A DNA stretch of 10,469 bases, taken from the NCBI GenBank assembly GCA_009783775.1, contig WRCT01000050.1, positions 1-10,469 on the forward strand, read 5' to 3'. The stretch's first letter is position 1. Every line of letters begins with the position of its first letter. The position numbers and the translations under genes were made by a program. Positions 6,644-10,469 of the stretch are shown piece by piece. The stretch is from Clostridiales bacterium (GTDB taxonomy: Bacteria > Bacillota > Clostridia > Christensenellales > CAG-138). The notes below the pieces were generated by a model, which made no database searches, was not told the DNA's origin, and saw only the letters and a list, made by a program, of their open reading frames with translations.

Positions 6644-6774
6644 GGAATAAGGAATAAGGAATAAGGAATAATGATGGAGTGCTTCGCACATTTGATGGGT
6701 AGTTTGAAAATAATCAGAAAAACTGCGTCAGCAGTTTTCTCGTCCACTATTACTTATTACTTATTATCTATTAC
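6644..6774. repeat. 131-bp heptad-bounded element between spoIVFA and spoIVFB
   Basis: The left end is four perfect GGAATAA units (6644-6671). The right end is four units of YTATTAC type (6747-6774: CTATTAC, TTATTAC, TTATTAT, CTATTAC). The complement of the right unit, GTAATAR, differs from GGAATAA by essentially one base, so the two arrays act as imperfect inverted ends. Inside are GTGC/GCAC (6679-6689) and a perfect AAAACTGC/GCAGTTTT hairpin with a 4-nt loop (6719-6738). It contains no ORF. The layout resembles a miniature non-autonomous element. Confidence 0.8.
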
Positions 6775-6784
6775 TTGACAAAAG

Positions 6785-7687
6785 ATGCGTCTGTTCACCA
6801 TCGGAAAAACTGAAATACGCTTGCATCCGGCTGTTCTTGCGCTTGTCGCGTTGCTCAGCGTGCAGGGGCGGCTGTACGCGCTGCTGCTGTGCACGCTCGC
6901 GCTGGTGATCCACGAGTGTGCGCACGCGCTGGTCGCGCGGCGGCTGGGGCTGGACGTAATGGCCCTGACCCTGCTGCCTTTCGGCGCCCAGGCGAGGCTG
7001 GAGGCCAACGCCTGCCTGCCCTCCGCCGAGGCCCTTGTTGTTATGGCGGGCCCCATTGCCAGCCTGGTGGCGGCGGGTCTCTCCCAACTCTGCGCGCGAA
7101 CGATTCCTGCGGTGGCCGGTTCTATCCAAGTTTTTTCCGAATACAATCTTTTTCTCGCGCTGGTCAACCTGCTGCCCGCCTATCCGCTGGACGGCGGGCG
7201 GTTGCTGCGCTGTCTGCTTTCGCGTAGGCTTCGCCCGCGCCTGGCCGCGTCCCTCACCGCCTGGATCGGTATCGCGCTGGGCTGCCTGACGCTCGCGCTC
7301 GCGCTGTTGGGTACGCTGCTCTATTACAGCTCGCTGACCTTATATATGGTCGGCGTCTTTCTGCTGCTGGCGGCGGGCAAGGAGCTGCTGGCCCTGCCCG
7401 ACGCCCAGCTCAACGCCATGCTGCGCCGCAGCGCGTCTCTGCGGCGGGGGGAGCCGGTGCGCGTGCGCTACAGCGTGGTGCACGCCGCGCTGACGGCGGG
7501 GGAGGCCATGCGCCTGCTGCGCCAGCATGACTATACGCTCCTGCGCGTGGTGGACGACCGTATGCGCGCGCTGGGCGAAATCGACGAGTCCACACTGCTG
7601 GCGGGGCTGGGCGCGCTGGGCGCGGCGGCTACGGTAGGGCAAATCTTGACCTTTGATCCGTCCTGTGATAGGATATTATTGAAATAA
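6785..7687 (+). CDS. spoIVFB: SpoIVFB-type intramembrane site-2 metalloprotease
   Basis: A 300-residue polytopic M50 peptidase expected to cleave pro-sigma-K in the mother cell during sporulation. The zinc site is HECAH (43-47) in TM2, and the third ligand is Asp136 in NLLPAYPLDGGR (128-139), the family's NxxPxxPLDGGR motif. The N-terminus, with the short strands MRLFTIGKTEIRLHP, matches the usual SpoIVFB beginning and supports the ATG at 6785. About six hydrophobic segments precede residue 205. Residues about 225-297 form a single CBS-like domain (VVHAALTAGEAMRLLRQHDY then VVDDRMRALGEI), which senses adenine nucleotide in Bacillus SpoIVFB. No Shine-Dalgarno sequence precedes the start; upstream is the A/T-rich end of the heptad element. 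A gene for sigma-K is not in the window. Confidence 0.93.
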   Translation: MRLFTIGKTEIRLHPAVLALVALLSVQGRLYALLLCTLALVIHECAHALVARRLGLDVMALTLLPFGAQARLEANACLPSAEALVVMAGPIASLVAAGLSQLCARTIPAVAGSIQVFSEYNLFLALVNLLPAYPLDGGRLLRCLLSRRLRPRLAASLTAWIGIALGCLTLALALLGTLLYYSSLTLYMVGVFLLLAAGKELLALPDAQLNAMLRRSASLRRGEPVRVRYSVVHAALTAGEAMRLLRQHDYTLLRVVDDRMRALGEIDESTLLAGLGALGAAATVGQILTFDPSCDRILLK

Positions 7688-7702
7688 TATGGGAGAGTAG
7701 GG

Positions 7703-7743
7703 TTTGCCCCCGAAACCGCAGGGGCGAACGGTATTCGCCCGCC
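7703..7743. repeat. Hairpin repeat in the spoIVFB to radical SAM junction
   Basis: GGGCGAA (7722-7728) and TTCGCCC (7734-7740) form a perfect 7-bp stem with a 5-nt loop. TTTGCCCC (7703-7710) can alternatively pair with GGGGCGAA (7721-7728) at 7 of 8 positions. The GGGGCGAA...TTCGCCC pattern resembles an intergenic repeat I recall from Firmicute genomes. It lies 15 nt past the spoIVFB stop and ends 14 nt before the radical SAM start chosen here. Confidence 0.6.
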
Positions 7744-7757
7744 GGACAGGACAGGAA

Positions 7758-9524
7758 ATGATCAACGAACAACAGCTGGACAGGCTCCTCGCCAAAGTCG
7801 AAAAACCGGCCAGATATACAGGCAGCGAATGGAACGAGTACCGCAAGGAAGGCGCGTTCTTTCATGCCGCGCTTTGTTTTCCCGACGCCTATGAGATCGG
7901 TATGTCCCACCTTGGCTCCCGCATTTTGTATGAGGTGATGAACGGACAGCAAGACGTCGCCTGCGAGCGTGTATTCTGCCCCTGGCCGGATATGGAGCGG
8001 GCCCTGCGCCAAGAGGACCTGCCCCTGTTCTCGCTGGAGACGCGGCGGCCGCTGCGTGACTTCGATCTCGTCGGCTTTTCCCTGCTCTACGAAATGTGCT
8101 ACACGAATGTGCTCACCATGCTGGAACTGGGCCGCATTCCCCTGCTCGCGGGCGAGCGAACCGAGGACGATCCCATCGTCATCGGCGGCGGACCCTGCTG
8201 CGTGAACCCCGAACCCATCGCGCCCTTTCTGGACGCCGTGGTGGTCGGCGACGGCGAAGAGGTCATGGTGGAGATTTTAGACGCGCTCACGCAAGCCAAG
8301 CGCGAGGGCGCAAGCAGGGCGGAACGGATTGCGCGGCTATCGCGGCTGGAGGGCCTGTATATTCCATCCGAACCGAAACGCGTCCGCAGGCGCGTGGTGG
8401 CCGACCTGGAACACGCGGCCTATCTGGAAAGACCCATCGTGCCGTTTATGGGCATTGTGCACGACCGCGTCTCACTCGAGGTCATGCGCGGCTGCACGCG
8501 CGGCTGCCGATTCTGTCAGGCAGGTTATATCTACCGTCCGGTGCGTGAGCGCAGCGCCGAAAGCCTATTAGAGCGTGGCAAACAGCTGGTGGACTGCACC
8601 GGCTATGACGAGATCTCCCTGCTGTCCCTGTCCACGGGCGACTATACCGAGCTGCGCACGCTGCTGCCCGAACTGATGGACAGCATGGCAAAGCAGCGCG
8701 TTTCGGTGGCCTTGCCCTCGCTGCGCATTGACGCGGGGCTCGGCGAAATGCTGCAAAAGATGCAGTCCGTGCGCAAGGCGGGCCTGACCTTCGCGCCCGA
8801 GGCGGGCACACAGCGGCTGCGCGACGTCATCAACAAGAATGTGACGGAAGAGGACCTGCTGCGCGCGGCGCGGGACGCGTTCGCGGCGGGCTGGACGAGC
8901 GTCAAGCTCTACTTTATGCTGGGCCTGCCGACCGAGACGGACGCGGACATTCTGGGCATCGCGGACCTGGCGGGCAAGGTGGCGCGGGCCTGGCGCGAGA
9001 CCCCGCCTGCCCGGCGCGGCAAGGGCCTGCGGCTTTCTGTTTCGGTCTCGACCTTTGTGCCCAAACCCTTCACGCCCTTCCAGTGGTGCCCGCAGGACAG
9101 CCAGGAGGAGATCTGGCGCAAACAACAGTTACTGCGCAGCGCGATGAAAGGCGTGCGCGGCGTGACTCTGCACTGCCACCCGTCCAGGCTCTCCCTACTG
9201 GAGGCGGCCTTTTCACGCGGCGACCGTCGGTTGGCCGAGGTGCTGCTTGCCGCCTACCAAAACGGCGCAAGGTTTGATTCCTGGACGGAGCATTTCTCCC
9301 GCGACGCCTGGGCGAAAGCCTTTGAGACCTGCGGCCTTACGCCGGAGGAATTCGCGCTGGCGGAGCTGCCTTTGGACGCGCCCCTGCCCTGGTCGCATAT
9401 CGACATCGGTGTGACGGCAGACTACCTAAAGCGGGAGCACGAACGCGCGATGGCCGCGCGGACGACCCCCGACTGCCGCGGGAACTGTCAGGGCTGCTAT
9501 GGAAGAGGTGCGTCATGCGTATGA
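7758..9524 (+). CDS. B12-binding-type radical SAM protein (TIGR03960 family)
   Basis: A 588-residue radical SAM protein of the family that pairs with DUF2344 proteins. An N-terminal B12-binding-like domain (about 30-170: LCFPDAYEIGMSHLGSRILYEV, VIGGGPCCVNPEP) precedes the SAM core. The core carries the 4Fe-4S motif CTRGCRFC (Cys246, Cys250, Cys253), LSLSTGDYTEL and APEAGTQRLRDVIN. The tail has a second C-x3-C-x2-C, CRGNCQGC (573-580), plus Cys587. I know of no assigned reaction. The ATG at 7758 is chosen because MINEQQLDRLLAKVEKPARY matches the family's usual start and AGGA sits 6 nt upstream. A TTG at 7704 would add 18 residues encoded by the hairpin repeat, though it has a fair GGGAG site. 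Its 3' end overlaps DUF2344 by 10 nt. Confidence 0.9.
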   Translation: MINEQQLDRLLAKVEKPARYTGSEWNEYRKEGAFFHAALCFPDAYEIGMSHLGSRILYEVMNGQQDVACERVFCPWPDMERALRQEDLPLFSLETRRPLRDFDLVGFSLLYEMCYTNVLTMLELGRIPLLAGERTEDDPIVIGGGPCCVNPEPIAPFLDAVVVGDGEEVMVEILDALTQAKREGASRAERIARLSRLEGLYIPSEPKRVRRRVVADLEHAAYLERPIVPFMGIVHDRVSLEVMRGCTRGCRFCQAGYIYRPVRERSAESLLERGKQLVDCTGYDEISLLSLSTGDYTELRTLLPELMDSMAKQRVSVALPSLRIDAGLGEMLQKMQSVRKAGLTFAPEAGTQRLRDVINKNVTEEDLLRAARDAFAAGWTSVKLYFMLGLPTETDADILGIADLAGKVARAWRETPPARRGKGLRLSVSVSTFVPKPFTPFQWCPQDSQEEIWRKQQLLRSAMKGVRGVTLHCHPSRLSLLEAAFSRGDRRLAEVLLAAYQNGARFDSWTEHFSRDAWAKAFETCGLTPEEFALAELPLDAPLPWSHIDIGVTADYLKREHERAMAARTTPDCRGNCQGCYGRGASCV

Positions 9525-10249
9525 TCGCCGCTTTGCGCAAGGAGAGCGCGGCCGCTTTTACCTCGCACCTGGATATCCAGCGCCTCCTGCAGCGGGCCTT
9601 CCGGCGCGCGGGGCTGCCGCTGCGTTATTCGTCGGGTTTCAACCCGCACCCGCTGCTTTCTTTTGCCACCGCGCTCGCCACGGGCCACACGAGCGACGGC
9701 GAATGGTTTGAGGCGGAGCTGGAGACGCAGCCCCCCTCTCCGAGGGGGGAGGTCGGCGCAGCCGACAGGGGGGAGTTGTCCCCCGAGGAATTTTTGGCGC
9801 GAACGAATGCGCAGCTGCCGGAGGGCCTGTCCATCTGGGGCGCGTTCGCGGCGCCTGAGGGAATGCCGAGCCTGACCAAGCTGCTGCTCTCGGCCAAGTA
9901 TGTGCTGCGATTGCACACGGACGTGTCCGTCACGCAGGCGCAAGCGGAGAACGCGCTGGCCAAGCTGCTGGCGCAAGAAGAAGTTTTGGTGAGCAAGAAG
10001 ACGAAGGAGGGCCAAAAGACGGTCGATATCCGGCCGGCCCTGCTGGACGTCTCCCTGCTGCACGCGGACGAAGAGGGGCTCACGCTCTCCGTCACGGGCG
10101 CGCTTACCGCCTCGGGCGGCCTGCGCGCGGAGCTGGTGGCCCAAGCCCTGCTCCCGATCCTGGGCTGCAGCGGCTGGACGCAGGTGCATCGGAACAGTCT
10201 GGTTTTTACAGCGCCTGGCCCCTGGCCCCTAGCCCCTAGCCCCTCGTAA
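9515..10249 (+). CDS. DUF2344 / TIGR03936 radical SAM-linked protein, with repeat-derived insert and tail
   Basis: A 244-residue partner of the preceding radical SAM protein; function unassigned. The conserved start MRMIAALRKESAAAFTSHLD, RAFRRAGLPLRYSSGFNPHP (28-47) and EEFLARTNAQLPEGL (91-105) define the family. Two parts look foreign. Residues 73-88, between the ELE strand and SPEEF, are encoded by a double-hairpin repeat (9731-9778, exactly 16 codons). The last 11 residues, PGPWPLAPSPS, are encoded by four heptads (10216-10243). The ATG at 9515 has GAGG 6 nt upstream (9505-9508) and overlaps the radical SAM gene by 10 nt, so coupling is likely; ATG 9521 is an alternative. The core appears intact, so the gene is probably functional. 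Confidence 0.88.
   Translation: MRMIAALRKESAAAFTSHLDIQRLLQRAFRRAGLPLRYSSGFNPHPLLSFATALATGHTSDGEWFEAELETQPPSPRGEVGAADRGELSPEEFLARTNAQLPEGLSIWGAFAAPEGMPSLTKLLLSAKYVLRLHTDVSVTQAQAENALAKLLAQEEVLVSKKTKEGQKTVDIRPALLDVSLLHADEEGLTLSVTGALTASGGLRAELVAQALLPILGCSGWTQVHRNSLVFTAPGPWPLAPSPS
9731..9784. repeat. Double-hairpin repeat inserted in frame within the DUF2344 gene
   Basis: CCCCCCTC/GAGGGGGG (9731-9738 with 9742-9749, 3-nt loop) is followed by GTCGGC/GCCGAC (9752-9757 with 9761-9766, 3-nt loop) and by GGGGGG (9768-9773), which can pair with the first C-run. This C-rich, G-rich, GTCGGC-loop order resembles a common intergenic repeat of Clostridia with a GTCGGC...GCCGAC centre. The reading frame stays open through it. 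Confidence 0.7.
10216..10243. repeat. Heptanucleotide array TGGCCCC x2, TAGCCCC x2, inside the DUF2344 3' end
   Basis: Four strict 7-nt units: TGGCCCC, TGGCCCC, TAGCCCC, TAGCCCC. They use the same two units as the array at 3502-3529. The DUF2344 reading frame runs through the array and stops at TAA (10247-10249) just after it. Because 7 is not a multiple of 3, loss of one TGGCCCC unit would bring TAG into frame and shorten the protein. Confidence 0.9.
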
Positions 10250-10280
10250 CAATGTAATTTTTATAAAGGATTCAAATAAC

Positions 10281-10469
10281 ATGAACAAAGAAATTCTGGT
10301 AGACGCGGCCGAGTTCCAAACCCGGGTCGCGGTCGTGGAGGACGGCACGCCCGTCGAGCTCTACGTCGAGCAGGAGGGCAACGAGCGCCTGGTCGGAAAC
10401 ATTTATCTGGGCAAGGTGCAAAACGTACTGCCCGGTATGCAGGCGGCCTTTGTCGACATCGGCCTCGAG
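10281..10469 (+). CDS. rng: Ribonuclease E/G family protein, N-terminal part (runs off the window)
   Basis: The first 63 codons of an RNase E/G (CafA-type) endoribonuclease, which processes rRNA and mRNA. The visible MNKEILVDAAEFQTRVAVVE opening and the NIYLGKVQNVLPGMQAAFVDIGL segment (41-62) are the family's signature start and the beginning of its embedded S1 RNA-binding domain. The catalytic domain lies beyond the edge. The ATG is supported by AAAGGA (10265-10270), 10 nt upstream. It follows the DUF2344 stop by 31 nt with no terminator between, so it is probably cotranscribed with the radical SAM and DUF2344 genes, a neighbourhood I recall as common in Clostridia. Confidence 0.93.
   Translation, partial: MNKEILVDAAEFQTRVAVVEDGTPVELYVEQEGNERLVGNIYLGKVQNVLPGMQAAFVDIGLE

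Noticed and set aside
6775..6780. Perfect TTGACA hexamer just before spoIVFB.
   Set aside because: No -10 hexamer lies 16-18 nt downstream, and any start would be inside the coding region.
7704..7757. TTG start giving an 18-residue longer radical SAM protein.
   Set aside because: The added residues are encoded by a hairpin repeat, and the family's usual N-terminus begins at the ATG at 7758. Kept as a finding because the TTG has a fair ribosome binding site.
9497..10189. 230-codon minus-strand frame opposite DUF2344.
   Set aside because: The plus-strand frame has clear DUF2344 motifs; the antisense protein is Arg/Gln-rich and unlike any family I know.

Overview
The window looks like a chromosomal segment of a GC-rich, endospore-forming Firmicute of the Clostridia. 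This rests on a YtxC-family sporulation protein, a SpoIVFA/SpoIVFB pair, meso-diaminopimelate dehydrogenase, strong AGGAG-type ribosome binding sites, and the order spoIVFA-spoIVFB-radical SAM-DUF2344-RNase E/G. I cannot name genus or species. The window cuts into the RNase E/G gene on the right; the left edge lies just beyond the htrA stop codon.

Layout. Positions 21-1229 (minus) encode a membrane-anchored HtrA-type serine protease, divergent from ytxC (1412-2146, plus). A 384-bp geneless stretch (2147-2530) is packed with several short repeat families. Next on the minus strand come meso-diaminopimelate D-dehydrogenase (2531-3415), a cytosolic-looking LysM protein (3529-4272), and an APC-family amino acid permease (4377-5792) with a clear intrinsic terminator and a sigma-A-like promoter overlapped by a 10-bp inverted repeat. 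From 5976 to the right edge five genes run on the plus strand: spoIVFA-like (5976-6632), spoIVFB (6785-7687), a B12-binding-type radical SAM protein (7758-9524), its DUF2344 partner (9515-10249) and the start of ribonuclease E/G (10281 onward).

How the genes fit together. SpoIVFA and SpoIVFB form the mother-cell membrane complex that activates pro-sigma-K in Bacillus; a weak sigma-E-like promoter precedes spoIVFA. The radical SAM and DUF2344 genes overlap and are likely translationally coupled. Their joint biochemical role is, to my knowledge, unassigned. HtrA handles envelope protein quality, and Ddh supplies diaminopimelate for lysine and peptidoglycan.

The most unusual signal is not a new protein system but the repeats. 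Nearly every gene end not closed by a terminator or a gene overlap is abutted by a short intergenic repeat: five arrays of heptanucleotide units (TGGGCAG, TAGCCCC/TGGCCCC twice, GGAATAA, YTATTAC), a nested palindromic element after ddh, and a hairpin repeat after spoIVFB. One heptad array and one double-hairpin repeat lie inside the DUF2344 gene and appear to have been converted into protein sequence. A 131-bp heptad-bounded element separates spoIVFA from spoIVFB and leaves spoIVFB without a visible Shine-Dalgarno sequence. I found no defence system, CRISPR array, prophage, transposase or RNA gene.
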